64,000 bases of DNA, taken from assembly GCA_016713275.1 (NCBI GenBank), contig JADJPL010000004.1:434001-498000 (forward strand), read 5' to 3'. The notes below the pieces were generated by a model. It ran no database searches. It saw only the letters and a program-made list of their open reading frames with translations, and was not told the DNA's origin. Below are positions 33,859 through 43,814 of the stretch, piece after piece (the first letter of the stretch is position 1; every line of letters starts with the position of its first letter). Both the position numbers and the translations under genes were made by a program. Source of the DNA: Haliscomenobacter sp. (lineage in GTDB: Bacteria > Bacteroidota > Bacteroidia > Chitinophagales > Saprospiraceae).

Positions 33859-36816
33859 CTACTTCAACAACTCCCGCGCGAACGCTTCTACGGTTTGTAG
33901 GGGGTTATTGAAATGGAATGCGAAGGACGTGTTGAGCGGCTCGCCGGCGAAGGTTCCCTGCACGCGCATGGATACGCCGCCGCCGTTGACGCTGTTGAGC
34001 TTGCCTTCAAAGCTGGCCTGCCGGATGTTGACCACCCCGAGGGGGTTGCCGTTGGTGACGATCCACTTCGTGGCTTTGAGGGTCCCTACGCCGATGATCC
34101 CGGCGCCGTCGAGGATTTTCTTGGCGGCTTCCATGCTGCCGGTGGCAATGTCGCGACTGGCGAGGAGTCCGGATATGCGGGGGTCGAGGTCGATGGGCGT
34201 GGCCTTGCAGGCGTCGCCCATGAGGCGGAGGGTCTCCTTGGCGGCTCCGAGGGCTGCTCTGGCCGTTGCTTTGGCGGTTTCGAGCCCGGCTACCTGGGTT
34301 CCGTAGTAGGTGATTTTGCCGCTGTTCTCGGGAATTTTCCAGGGTTTGCTTTTCATTTCCTTCTTGAGCTTGCTGATGGTGGCGTTGAGGCTGTTGATCT
34401 GGCTTTGGAGGCTGTTGACCTTATTCTGCTCGGCGGTCACGGCGCTTTGGGCGTCGCGCAGTTTTTTGCAGTCGCGGTCGCGCTCGGCCTGCACGATCCC
34501 GCGCTGCCGGTTGATCTCGGTATTGAGCGTCTGCACTTCGCGCTGCTTTTGGGTGAGGGTGTTCTGGGCGCTGCGGATGCCGCTCTGGGTGTCTTTGGTG
34601 GCTTTGTCGATTTCGCGGGACGCGTTGTCGGAGATGTACTGAAACAGGTCGTTTTTCATGTCCGCTTTGATGTAGAAGTCGGCGGCGTTGTTGACCTTGC
34701 CCGCGCTGGCGTTGAGATTGGCCTGAAACAGGTTGAAGATTTTCCCTTCCATAAAGAGGTTAAAGCCGTTGTCGTTGAGCAGCAGGTCGGTTTCGGAGCT
34801 CAACCCCAGGAGGGTGGCTTTGCCGCTGATGGCGAGTTTGGACGACTGGATATCCCCCGGGCGGAGGGCCAGTTGCACCAGCGGGTCGGGGGCGCCGCGG
34901 GCGCCGGTGAGGGAAAAGAGCGGCTCCTGGCGGATGGCGCTGAAACCCGCTTTCCCATCGATGCCCTTGGTGGGGCTGATCCCCAGCAGCAGCTCCCCGT
35001 AATAGTCGGCGATGCTGGCTTTGCCGCGCACCAGGAATCCCGGGTCGTAGCTTTTTTCAAACAGGACGACCCCCGCCGGGTTGGGGATGATGGTGATGCG
35101 CGGGCTGTCGATGCCCATCGTCAGGATGGTATTGCGCAACCCGGCCGGTATCTGGGCCGAGGGCGCGCACGCGCTGACGAGGTCGCGGAGATAAATCTTG
35201 TTAAACCCGGCGTCGACCATGCAGTTGAGCGGGTTGGAGGGGTCTACCGCAACGGCTGCGTCGCCGGCGAAAGCGGGCTTCTTGGGATTGCCCACCTTCA
35301 GCGCCCCGGCGAAGGCAAGGGTGGGCAGCGGAATCGGGGTCGTTTTGAAGCTCACGCCAAAGCCGAGGCCCAGGTTGCTGAGTTGCACGCCGGGAGCGAT
35401 GCCGAAGGGGTTGTTCCATTCGCCCTGCATCATGCCTTCTACCTGGAGCTCCACATTGGTCAGGTCTACGCCTATTTTGGATTTAAACGTGAGCAGGTCT
35501 TTTTCCATGCGCACGTCCATGGCGCCGCCAAGGCTAACGGTGAAGCTGGCCGGCGTTGGCGCCAGGGTCAGGGTGACGCCGCGCAGCACGACGTTGCCCT
35601 TATCGTCGAAGGGGATATTCGTTTCCAGCCCGGCCTCGAGTTTGAGGTCTGCCGGGCGGTTGCTGATGGTGGCGCGAAGGAGAACGTTGCTCTGCCCCAT
35701 AAACGATTCGAGGTCTTTGGACAGCGCTGAAATCTGGTAGGCTGCCAGCAGGGTCAAGCCCCGGTCGATGCGAGGCGACTGCCCCAGGCGCTCGAAGAGC
35801 TTGAGGCTGGACGTCTGCGTATCGGAAGCGAGCGCCAACGCCGTATTGGAGAGGCCAAACTGGTCGAGGACGACTAAAGAGGGTTCGATGCTGGCGAAAC
35901 GGAAATTGGCAGGCAGGGCGATGCCTGCAAGAAACTGAGGTTCTGCGCCCGGCCGGGCGCTGATGGCGAATTCAGTTTGCCCGAAATCCGACTCGGCGCG
36001 CAGGCTCAGGCGGCGGTTGAAGGGTTCGAGCTCGATGCTGCCGGAGGCAAGGCCAAGATCCCAAAGCACGTCGGGCCATTCGGCGGGGCGTTGCACGCCG
36101 GTCAGGCCCAGCACCTTGCCCAGGCTGAGGCCGCCGGTTTCGCCGCGGAGCACCCACTGATCGCGCTGATTGGCAACCGTTGCCGACACCGCGATGGGAA
36201 ATCCCGCGTTGGCCTGCCCGCTGATGCGGGCGCGTACCACCGGAGCAGGCGCCCGGGGGTTTTCTACTTCGAAGGAAAACACAAGGGCTTCTACCTGCAG
36301 CGCTCCCTGGTCGAACAGCTTCAGGGGGGCGCTGCTCAAGTCGATCCCCACCAGGCTCACGGCATTGTTTTCAAAGCCCATCCGCAGTCTGGTCAGCCGC
36401 ACGGAGTTGCGCAAGCCCTCGGGAACCCAGTCCAGCAGATTCTGGCCGCTCAGGCGGCGCAAGGCGGATCGCTCCGGTACGCTGCCGGGAAACGCCACCT
36501 CCAGTTGCGAAATAGCCGCCGGCCCGCTGAAGGAGGCGCGGAGCTCCAGACTGGAAACATCGAAAAACGTGGCCTTGGCGCGCACGCTAAACCCGCCCCC
36601 ATCCTGCTCAACGGCCGCTTCGTCGATCCGAAAGTCGCGGCCTTCTTTCAGCAGGGTCGCCAGGGCGTTTTTCATCTGTTGAATCACGGCGTCGTTGGTA
36701 GGCGGAATCGGGTAGCTCGGATCGGTAGTGCGCGCTGCAAACGTCTTGTTGGGAAATAAAAACAGGAGAACCAGGAGGCAGCTGGCTGCCCCCCGATGCA
36801 GGGGGATTTTGGGCAT
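33859..36816 (-). CDS. Large secreted protein with coiled coil, function unknown
   Basis: A 985-residue protein starting MPKIPLHRGAASCLLVLLFL, a signal peptide with cleavage near TFA-AR; the longer frame to 36966 adds non-coding repeat sequence and is rejected. Residues 50-670 are rich in beta-strand alternation and contain internal similarity (GLTLLAAYQISALSKD, GVQLSNLGLGFGVSF). Residues 760-900 form a coiled coil (NTLTQKQREVQTLNTEINRQ, VNSLQSQINSLNATISKLKK), followed by a C-terminal beta region with FEGKLNSVNGGGVSMRVQGT. There is no known catalytic motif. It stands alone, flanked on both sides by palindromic repeats. Confidence 0.8.
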   Translation of the reverse strand: MPKIPLHRGAASCLLVLLFLFPNKTFAARTTDPSYPIPPTNDAVIQQMKNALATLLKEGRDFRIDEAAVEQDGGGFSVRAKATFFDVSSLELRASFSGPAAISQLEVAFPGSVPERSALRRLSGQNLLDWVPEGLRNSVRLTRLRMGFENNAVSLVGIDLSSAPLKLFDQGALQVEALVFSFEVENPRAPAPVVRARISGQANAGFPIAVSATVANQRDQWVLRGETGGLSLGKVLGLTGVQRPAEWPDVLWDLGLASGSIELEPFNRRLSLRAESDFGQTEFAISARPGAEPQFLAGIALPANFRFASIEPSLVVLDQFGLSNTALALASDTQTSSLKLFERLGQSPRIDRGLTLLAAYQISALSKDLESFMGQSNVLLRATISNRPADLKLEAGLETNIPFDDKGNVVLRGVTLTLAPTPASFTVSLGGAMDVRMEKDLLTFKSKIGVDLTNVELQVEGMMQGEWNNPFGIAPGVQLSNLGLGFGVSFKTTPIPLPTLAFAGALKVGNPKKPAFAGDAAVAVDPSNPLNCMVDAGFNKIYLRDLVSACAPSAQIPAGLRNTILTMGIDSPRITIIPNPAGVVLFEKSYDPGFLVRGKASIADYYGELLLGISPTKGIDGKAGFSAIRQEPLFSLTGARGAPDPLVQLALRPGDIQSSKLAISGKATLLGLSSETDLLLNDNGFNLFMEGKIFNLFQANLNASAGKVNNAADFYIKADMKNDLFQYISDNASREIDKATKDTQSGIRSAQNTLTQKQREVQTLNTEINRQRGIVQAERDRDCKKLRDAQSAVTAEQNKVNSLQSQINSLNATISKLKKEMKSKPWKIPENSGKITYYGTQVAGLETAKATARAALGAAKETLRLMGDACKATPIDLDPRISGLLASRDIATGSMEAAKKILDGAGIIGVGTLKATKWIVTNGNPLGVVNIRQASFEGKLNSVNGGGVSMRVQGTFAGEPLNTSFAFHFNNPLQTVEAFARELLK

Positions 36817-36919
36817 GGCGTTGGGTGTTTTGGTGACGGGATTCAATTTAGGAAAAAAAAGGGTGCGGGGCAAGGGAAAGGGTAAATGGCCGCTTCGCTT
36901 GCCGGATTGGAAATGCGCG

Positions 36920-36977
36920 AGCCCATGGCCGGATTGCAAATCCGGGGAACAGTTCGCGGATTGCAAATCCGCGCTAC
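36920..36977 (+). repeat. Palindromic repeat cluster C, second site
   Basis: Two copies of the palindrome of cluster C (GATTGCAAATCCGG and GCGGATTGCAAATCCGC) with the GAACAGTTC linker. They sit between the secreted-protein start and the serine-hydrolase stop codon. Confidence 0.75.
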
Positions 36978-36978
36978 A

Positions 36979-38551
36979 TTACTTCTTCACCGCCCGGAAA
37001 TTTCCATTCGGCTGGATGAACGTCACGGCGCTCGCTTTGCCGTCGGGACCGAGGTCAAAGCGGACGCTGAAGCCTTCCAGGACCTTGAATTTGAACTCGT
37101 GGTTGCCCAGCGGCACCATCTCGTAATCGGGCTGACCGGGGACGAGCACCATCAGGGTTTCGCCACGGAGGTAGGCTTTGGCAAGCACGCCGCCGAGGTC
37201 GTATTCGCCAAGGTATTTTTCCAGTTCGTTCTGGGCCATGGCCACGGCTTCCGCCTGGCGTTTAAAGACGATGTCCTTCACGCCGTCCTGAAGGCCCTGG
37301 AAGACGAACGCGTCGATCTCCCCTTTGGCGTTGGTCTGGAAACGGAGGCGGAAAGGGTTGTCTTCGCCGATCGCATCGGCTTCGGACAGATCGATCGGCC
37401 GGAAAATATCGTAGTGGTAATGCTCCAGCCAGAACGTCACGTGGGAGGAATGGAGGAAAAGAGAATCCTGCGCTGCCGCGAGCCGCAGCGCGCCATAACC
37501 CGGGTGTTCAAACAAGCCGGCATAATCCTTCAGCGCATGGGAAGGCTGGGTGTCTTTCTTGCGGGCCAGGCTATCGGCCTGATTCTGTCCTGCGGCTGCA
37601 GCGCGGGCTTTATCCCGGGCGGTTTGGATCTGGGCATGCCAGTCGCGGTAAGGCAGCTTGAGCATCCGGTCGGAGATATAGTTGCGGATCATTCCGGGCA
37701 GCGGAGAGCCGTTCTGGTTGACGAGCACCACGATGCCGATGCTGTCGGTGGGATAAAACGCCGTGCTGGCGCTGAAGCCGTCGATATTGCCCCCGTGCTC
37801 CACCCGGTAGTGGCCCCGGTAAGAGGAGAGCATCCAGCCCATGCCGTAGTTGGCCAGGTACGCGTCGGGGTTTTCCGGGCTGGGCAAGCCAGCGTTGATC
37901 ACCATCTGCGACGACATGGCCTGGCGCACATAGGATTCCGGAAGCACTTCTTTTCCCTGGTACTTGCCGCCGTAGATCCAGGTCGTCACCCAGGCAGCCA
38001 TTTCCGCCGGGCTGGAGTAGATGGCGCCCGCCGGGCCCATCCCCTCGATCCGGTAATAGTCCATCGGGTGGATCGCGTCTTTGTCGTCGGTGCGGTAGCC
38101 TTTAGCCAGATCGGCGTAGCTTCCTTTCCAGGGGGCAAAATTGGAGGTCTTCATGCCCAGGGGCCCGAAGATTTTGGTGGCGACGAGTTCCTCCAGGATT
38201 TACCGTACAGCTTTTCGGCGATCACCCCTGGAGCAAAAACATCCAGTTGTTGTATTGCCAGGCCTGGCGCCAGGGCGCCGAAGGCTCCATATACTGGATA
38301 CGCATCACAGAGCTGTCGCGGGTGGTCGGGTTGAGGTACCACGACAGGTCGTGCCGGGGGAGCCCGGTGCGGTGGCAGGTCAGGTCGCGCACCCCTGGCG
38401 CATGCCATTCCTTGAGCAAGCGGTTGACGAGCGTGTCGATCCCGACCAAGCGTTGGTCGGCGGTTGCAGGCGCCGCTTTTTTGGCCCCTTTTTGAGCGGA
38501 TAGCGATACGCTGAGGAGAAATACCATCGAAAGGAAAAGAAAACGTCTCAT
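36979..38551 (-). pseudogene. Serine hydrolase (class C beta-lactamase fold), catalytic motif deleted
   Basis: Signal peptide MRRFLFLSMVFLLSVSLSAQ, then LVNRLLKEWHAPGV, which joins in frame directly to RDLTCHRTGLPRHDLSWY. In the family about 80-100 residues, including the nucleophile motif SxxK, lie between these segments; here they are absent. Two one-base G-run breaks (about 38223 and 38190) follow. The remainder is well kept: YNNWMFLLQG, GMGWMLSSYRGHYRVEHGG (the HxG-like site), and a C-terminal DUF3471-type domain. Loss of SxxK means no acyl-enzyme chemistry. The deletion could also be an assembly collapse. Confidence 0.8.
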
Positions 38552-38749
38552 GGCGGATTGTTTAGGTGGGAAAAGTGGTTTTTCTTTGGAAAGATAAAAA
38601 ATACCCGGTAATGTGGCCCGTAAACAAAAGAGGAAAAGAGCGCCTTATCGAAAGCAACCAACGCGGGTGGGGAGGCGTTATGGAAAGAGTAATCCATCTC
38701 AGGCGCCCTTAGAATATCAGGTTGTCAACATCCGTGGCAGGGCCTCCCC

Positions 38750-39600
38750 CTAACCCCCTCCGAAGGAGGGGGAACAGGAAAAACTCCTACATTTTGGAAA
38801 AATTTATAAAAATGGCATCATTTTTTCCCAAAATAGCCCTTATCAAAACCCTTGCCCGCACGGTTCCCCCTCCTTCGGAGGGGGCTAGGGGGAGGCCATA
38901 CAGCAACGACCCAAACTCAGGCTTGCTCCCAATTTTAACCCGTTGCTTCCTTACCCTTGCCCGCACGGTTCCCCCTCCTTCGGAGGGGGCCAGAGAGAAG
39001 GCCATACAGCAAACGACCTAAACTCAGGCCTACTCCCAATTTTAACCCGTTGCTTCCTTACCCTTGCCCGCACGGTTCCCCCTCCTTCGGAGGGGGTTAG
39101 GGGGAGGCCATACAGCAACGACCCAAACTCAGGCCTACTCCCGATTTTAATGCGTTGCTTCCTTACCCTTGCCCGCACAGTTCCCCCTCCTTCGGAGGGG
39201 GCTAGGGGGAGGCCATACAGCAACGACCTAAACTCAGGCCTACTCCCAATTTTAACCCGTTGCTTCCTTACCCTTGCCCGCACGGTTCCCCCTCCTTCGG
39301 AGGGGGTTAGGGGGAGGCCATACAGCAACGACCCAAACTCAGGCCTACTCCCGATTTTAACCCTGTTGCTTCCTTACCCTTGCCCGCACAGTTCCCCCCT
39401 CCTTCCGGGGGGGCCAGGAGGCCATACAGCAATGACCTAAACTCAGGCCTACTCCCAATTTTAACCCGTTGCTTCCTTACCCTTGCCCGCACGGTTCCCC
39501 CTCCTTCGGAGGGGGTCAGGGGGAGGCCATACAGCAACGACCTAAACTCAGGCCTGCTCCCGATTTTAACCCGTTGCTTCCTCGCCCTCCCCCTGGGAGG
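38750..39600 (+). repeat. Minisatellite of about 105-bp units, 7-8 copies
   Basis: Copies of CTTGCCCGCACGGTTCCCC start at 38851, 38956, 39063, 39168, 39273, 39379 and 39482, periods 103-107 bp. Each unit contains the hairpin CCCCCTCC-TTC-GGAGGGGG and the spacer AACTCAGGCCTACTCCC. Alternate units share small variants (CACGG/CACAG; CGATTTT/CAATTTT), indicating duplication of unit pairs. The outermost partial hairpin is at about 38752-38772. No gene is supported here. Confidence 0.9.
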
Positions 39601-39643
39601 CGTTTTGAGATAGCTTTTACTAAACCCCCAACATCCCCACCGC

Positions 39644-40263
39644 ATGAAACCACTTAAAGAAAAAAAACCGGCTACCGTAGAAGAGCCCATCCTCCACCTC
39701 TCCCAACTCGACCCCGAGGGCATTTACACGTATGCCGATTACTTGCGCTGGCAATTCGAAGACCGGTTGGAGTTGATTAAAGGGCGTATCTTTAAAATGA
39801 GCCCCGCCCCAAATACCAGCCACCAGCGGATTTCTGCCGCTTTTCTATTTCAGTTATACGGTTTTCCTTGGGAAACCGTGCGCTGTTTTGCCGCCCCCTT
39901 CGACGTCCGGCTGCCGATCAGCAAGAAAAAGGGCAAATTACGACGGTGGTGCAGCCCGACCTCTGCGTCATCTGCGACCCCGCCAAGATCGACGAAAGGG
40001 GATGCCTCGGCGCGCCCGACCTCGTCGTCGAGATCCTTTCTCCGGGCAACAGCAACCGGGAAATGCGCATCAAATTCGACGTCTACCAGGAAGCCGGCGT
40101 GCGGGAGTACTGGATGGTACACCCCCTCGACCGGATGGTTATCGTCTACGTACTCAACGAAAGCGGCCAGTTTATCGGCCTGCAGCCCGTGACTGACGAT
40201 ACCGAATTGCGCCCTGCCATCTTCCCTGATCTGGTCATCGACTTGAAGGAGGTGTTTGCCTGA
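39644..40263 (+). CDS. Uma2 family endonuclease (one frameshift)
   Basis: Starts MKPLKEKKPATVEEPILHLS; YTYADYLRWQ and LELIKGRIFKMSPAPNTSHQ are the Uma2 (DUF820) N-terminus. A break at about 39937 (GGGCAAATTACG) shifts into VVQPDLCVICDPAKIDERG, then GAPDLVVEILSPGNSNREM and VREYWMVHPLDRMV; D and E of PD-(D/E)XK are in PDLVVEIL. Corrected length about 205 residues is normal. The role of Uma2 proteins is uncertain; many are in repeat-rich regions. Confidence 0.85.
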
Positions 40264-40914
40264 TCAGGCAGCCTTATCCTCTTCCTTTTTTTCCGCCACT
40301 ACAAACGCCAGCGGGATGCTGCCCTGCACTTTTTCGGCGAAAACGATCCGGTACCCGCAGGAATCGACCCATTGACAAAATTGGCCATACGACCACCGGT
40401 GGCGGGCTTTGAACCCGGCCAGACCCATAAGGCGCGACAGGAAGTGCGTTCGGATATCCTCGCCGTGGCAGAACGTCGGGACGATGATCCGGCCTCCCGG
40501 GGCCAACACCCTGCCCATTTCCTGAAGGGCTTGTTCCGGGTAAAAAAGCAGGTGCAGCACGTTCGAAGCGATCGCCACATCAAACGCGCCCGGGTCAAAC
40601 CGGAGATCGCAGATATCCTGCACGCTGAACCGCACATTGGCCGTCTGCATCCGTTCCTGTTTTTCCTGGGCAACGCGAATCATTTCCGGGGCGAGATCGA
40701 CCGCCTCTACCTCCTTCACCTGACCGGCTATCGCCAGGGCGATCAACCCCGTTCCGGTGGCGACTTCGAGCACCCGGTCTTCCGGGTGGAGGTGCTGGTG
40801 CAACAACTCAAATAAGCGGGCATAGGAATCCCTCAGCGTACGCGCGATAAACCGGTCGTACCGGCCGGCAAACCGTTGCCAGAAGCGTTGTTCGATGTCG
40901 GTTCTTGTGGCCAT
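40264..40914 (-). CDS. Class I SAM-dependent methyltransferase
   Basis: A 216-residue enzyme starting MATRTDIEQRFWQRFAGRYD; the longer frame to 41085 is rejected because it runs into the neighbouring gene's 3' end. SAM-binding motif I is VLEVATGTGLIALAIA (residues 50-65), EAVDLAPEMIRVAQ motif II, and FDVAIASNVLHLLFYPEQAL with MGRVLAPGGRIIVPTF later. This is a Methyltransf_11-type enzyme for a small molecule or quinone-like substrate that cannot be named. It abuts the Uma2 gene tail to tail with no spacer. Confidence 0.88.
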   Translation of the reverse strand: MATRTDIEQRFWQRFAGRYDRFIARTLRDSYARLFELLHQHLHPEDRVLEVATGTGLIALAIAGQVKEVEAVDLAPEMIRVAQEKQERMQTANVRFSVQDICDLRFDPGAFDVAIASNVLHLLFYPEQALQEMGRVLAPGGRIIVPTFCHGEDIRTHFLSRLMGLAGFKARHRWSYGQFCQWVDSCGYRIVFAEKVQGSIPLAFVVAEKKEEDKAA

Positions 40915-40972
40915 ATAACTTTTATTGAAGCGGGTAAAGTCCTTGAGGCTCAAGGAAGAATTAATTTTCCCT

Positions 40973-42014
40973 TTAATTGATCTTCTCCACAAATACCTGC
41001 TGCATGCGCCTGGAATCGTTGAGCATTTTGAAAAAAGGCGCCAGATAGGCTTCGGTTTCTTTGGCAGCGCGGGGACTAAGCGCATTTAAGTCCCGGCATG
41101 CCTGCTGGAATGGAGTGATCAACCCGAGAAAGTTTTCCACAACCTGCCGAATGGTTTCCGGATCGAACGCATCGCCTTTGTGATACCTTTGCGCGACATC
41201 CTGGATAGGAAGCGTTTCATTGGGCTGCGCGTAATCCGTCCCCACGAGGCCGGAATAATCAAAGTCGTAAGGGATGGCGATCAGCTTGGACTTTTCGGGC
41301 GCCTTGATCGTGGCCATGTTGTGCCGGTTGGAGAGGTTCCAGTCGGTATTGCCGATCATGTATTGAAAAACCTCCATTTGACCGAGGTGAAAGGGTTCGA
41401 CAAAAACGCCAGGTGAGTTTCCGTTCGATCACCTGAGCGCCCAGGCGGGCGCAGAGCTCGGCTTCCGGCTCGATCAGGATGGCGTACAATTCGGTGGACT
41501 GCCGCTCCCGGTCTACGTCGAGGTAGGTAATTTTAGCCAGCTTCACCCGAAAACTATACGGGGAAACCAGGTTGTACAGCCGGTAGCCCAGGTATTCTTT
41601 AAACAGGTACAGGTTATTGATTTCTCCCGGGCGGCAACTATTGGCCAGTTTGATCTCGTGAAACGGCGCATAGCCTGCCTGGGTAAGGAGCGATTTGCTG
41701 AATTTCATTTTCAACGGAGGAAAATAGCACACTTCTTTGCGCCGGTTGCCCCGGGCCCTGATCTGAAGTTCGTGCTGCACCGGCTGTCCATCCCCCCCGG
41801 TATACCGGAGCGTCGCTTTCTTGAGTTCTTCCAACCCTTTTTTCTGAATGATGTTTCGAAAAGGGGTTTCTATCGTCAGCTCCACCACCTCTTCCGGCCG
41901 CTGATACAGTTCCTGGAAGACCGTTTTGCCCGGCAGCAGGGTGTCCTGAGCAACTGCGTTGGCGGAAAGGACTACGAAAAAACAAAGCGCGAACAGGGTC
42001 AGGTTGTTTTTCAT
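40973..42014 (-). CDS. CotH-like secreted protein (one frameshift)
   Basis: A signal peptide (MKNNLTLFALCFFVVLSANA) is followed by a beta-rich region (ELTIETPFRNIIQKKGLEEL, LQIRARGNRRKEVCYFPPLK) and then, after a one-base break near 41400, by MEVFQYMIGNTDWNLSNRHN and IAIPYDFDYSGLVGTDYAQP. The latter are the CotH kinase-like core motifs, with the NRHN and DFDYSG segments. About 345 residues. Whether it phosphorylates surface proteins is not shown. It is the only gene on its transcript. Confidence 0.75.
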
Positions 42015-42110
42015 CTACGGGAATTTAAGTCCTGAAATAGGCTTCCAAGGTAATTTGAATATGAAGAATCCGCGTTTTAAAAAATCCCTATCCTGGCGCA
42101 TCCCCGAGAA

Positions 42111-42986
42111 TCACTCCACCCGCACCCTCGCCCACACCGGCAAATGGTCAGAAGGGAGCCGCCCGCTCCAGGAGTCGGACAGGATGGCGTGTTTCAGGAC
42201 CGACACGCCGTTTTTCACCAGAACGTAATCGATGCGCTGACCGGGCATGCCCGGAAAAAGGAAGGCGTTGGTCCACGTACCCGTAGGGCCGTGGTGCGGC
42301 ATTTGGGACACGAAGTACCCATCGGTAAGCCGGTGCGGATTGCCGGGATCGGTGACGATCCGGATCGGGGCGTCGGTAGGTTGGGCGTTGAAGTCGCCCG
42401 TAACGACTACCGGCATCGCGCCGGCAATCTCCCGTATTTTATTCAGCAAGAGTCGGGCGCTTTCCTCCCGCGACTGTTTTCCCATGTGGTCGAAATGGGT
42501 ATTGAAGTGAAAAAAGACCTTTCCCGTAGATTTGTCCCGGAACTTGCCCCAGGTGACAATGCGCGGCAGGGCGGCATCCCAGCCCTTTTTGCCAGCCTCG
42601 TCCGGATGTTCCGACAGCCAGAAGGTGCTGCTTTCCAGGAGTTCCAGCCGGTCGGTGCGGTAGAGGATTGCCGAGAATTCGTTGTCGGGGTTGGGCGTTG
42701 TCGTGCCGTCGGTGCGGCAAACCCCCGTCCAGGCAAAAGGCGGCAGCAACTTGCTCAGGTCGTCCAACTGGCTGCGGAAGGCTTCCTGCACCCCCACCAG
42801 ATCGGCTTCGTAAAAGCGGATCATGCTGGCCGCCATGTCCTTGCGGTTTGGCCAATAGTTAAACCCGTCGTCCGGATTGGGCATGCGGATGTTGAACGAC
42901 ATGACGTTAAGGCCTTCGCCCTGGCCATAGAGCGAAAGGGGGGAAAGAAGCCAGAAGGCGAAAAAGCCACAATGGAACAGGCGCAT
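42111..42986 (-). CDS. Secreted endonuclease/exonuclease/phosphatase family protein
   Basis: A 291-residue protein with signal peptide (MRLFHCGFFAFWLLSPLSLY, cleavage near GQG). The EEP fold is complete: VMSFNIRMPNPDDG, ADLVGVQEAFRSQLDDL (catalytic Glu), FFHFNTHFDHMG, VVVTGDFNAQPTDAP (Asp/Asn), and LPSDHLPVWARVRV (Asp-His). Members hydrolyse phosphodiesters or phosphate esters; here export suggests scavenging of phosphate or nucleic acid. It is intact and monocistronic. Confidence 0.9.
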   Translation of the reverse strand: MRLFHCGFFAFWLLSPLSLYGQGEGLNVMSFNIRMPNPDDGFNYWPNRKDMAASMIRFYEADLVGVQEAFRSQLDDLSKLLPPFAWTGVCRTDGTTTPNPDNEFSAILYRTDRLELLESSTFWLSEHPDEAGKKGWDAALPRIVTWGKFRDKSTGKVFFHFNTHFDHMGKQSREESARLLLNKIREIAGAMPVVVTGDFNAQPTDAPIRIVTDPGNPHRLTDGYFVSQMPHHGPTGTWTNAFLFPGMPGQRIDYVLVKNGVSVLKHAILSDSWSGRLPSDHLPVWARVRVE

Positions 42987-43121
42987 GGGCAGGATTTTGG
43001 GTTAAAAATAGTCCTTTTTACCAGCGGAACAAAGCCAGGGCAGCAGCTCCATTGTATTTTCCGTCCTTCCGGTCCAAATTAGCTGCGCGGCGCCGGGTAT
43101 ACCCAAACCGCATTTATTCCC

Positions 43122-43129
43122 TACCTTTG
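43122..43129 (+). promoter_or_regulatory. Bacteroidota -7 box of the HAD gene
   Basis: TACCTTTG fits the TAnnTTTG -7 consensus and lies 22 bases upstream of the start codon, the same distance as for tex. A clear -33 box is not seen. Confidence 0.5.
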
Positions 43130-43151
43130 GCCGGTCAAAAATCCTCCTTCT

Positions 43152-43808
43152 ATGCCTTTTGATCTCCTCATCTGCGACCTCGACGGCACGCTCGTCGATT
43201 CGAAACACGATTTGATGGCCGCGCTCAACCATGCGCTCGGCCATTTGGGACAACCTCTGGTCGACGTAGATGATGTCCCCGGGTTGCTGGGCAGCGGACT
43301 GCTCTCTTTGCTCAAGTCGGTCACAAGCACCGACGACCCGGAACTACTCGATCATGCCCGCCACCTGTTCGATGCCTACTACCGCGAGCACGTGGCCGAC
43401 CTGACGCGCTGCTACCCCGGCGTCCCGGAAACGCTGGCCGCGCTACCGGGCATCAAAAAGGCTGTTTACAGCAATAAGCCCCACGCGTTTACAGAAGCTG
43501 TCGTCGAAGCGGTAGGACTGGCGCCCTTTTTCAACATCATCCTGGGCGCCCAGCCGGAGATCATGCCCCTGAAGCCGGACCCAGCCGGCATCCGCCACCT
43601 GCTGTCCGCTCTCCAGATCGCCCCCGAGCGCGCCCTCATGGTCGGCGATTCCACCCACGACCTGGAAGCAGCCCGCGCAGCCGGCGTACCCGCCTGCGCA
43701 GTCACCTACGGGTACCGGCCCGCAGAGGCGCTGCGCGCCCACCAGCCCGAATTTGTAATCGATGGGTTTGGGGAATTGATGGGGATATTTGGGAAAAAGG
43801 CAGAATAA
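43152..43808 (+). CDS. HAD-family phosphatase, phosphoglycolate phosphatase-like
   Basis: A 218-residue HAD hydrolase with nucleophile motif ICDLDGTLVDSKHDLMAAL at the N-terminus, motif II YSNKPHAFTEAVVEA, motif III lysine in MPLKPDPAGIRHLL, and motif IV MVGDSTHDLEAARAAGV. The helical cap lies between motifs I and II. The Gph subfamily dephosphorylates 2-phosphoglycolate, but the sequence alone does not exclude other sugar phosphates. It lies tail to tail with the pyruvate carboxylase gene, 6 bp apart. Confidence 0.88.
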   Translation: MPFDLLICDLDGTLVDSKHDLMAALNHALGHLGQPLVDVDDVPGLLGSGLLSLLKSVTSTDDPELLDHARHLFDAYYREHVADLTRCYPGVPETLAALPGIKKAVYSNKPHAFTEAVVEAVGLAPFFNIILGAQPEIMPLKPDPAGIRHLLSALQIAPERALMVGDSTHDLEAARAAGVPACAVTYGYRPAEALRAHQPEFVIDGFGELMGIFGKKAE

Positions 43809-43814
43809 AACCCA

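Noticed and set aside
33913..35730. 605-codon plus-strand frame across the secreted-protein gene
   Set aside because: Antisense shadow; the minus-strand gene has a signal peptide and consistent structure.
38850..39600. CRISPR array
   Set aside because: Units are 103-107 bp with near-identical content throughout; no short repeat with unique spacers and no cas genes nearby.
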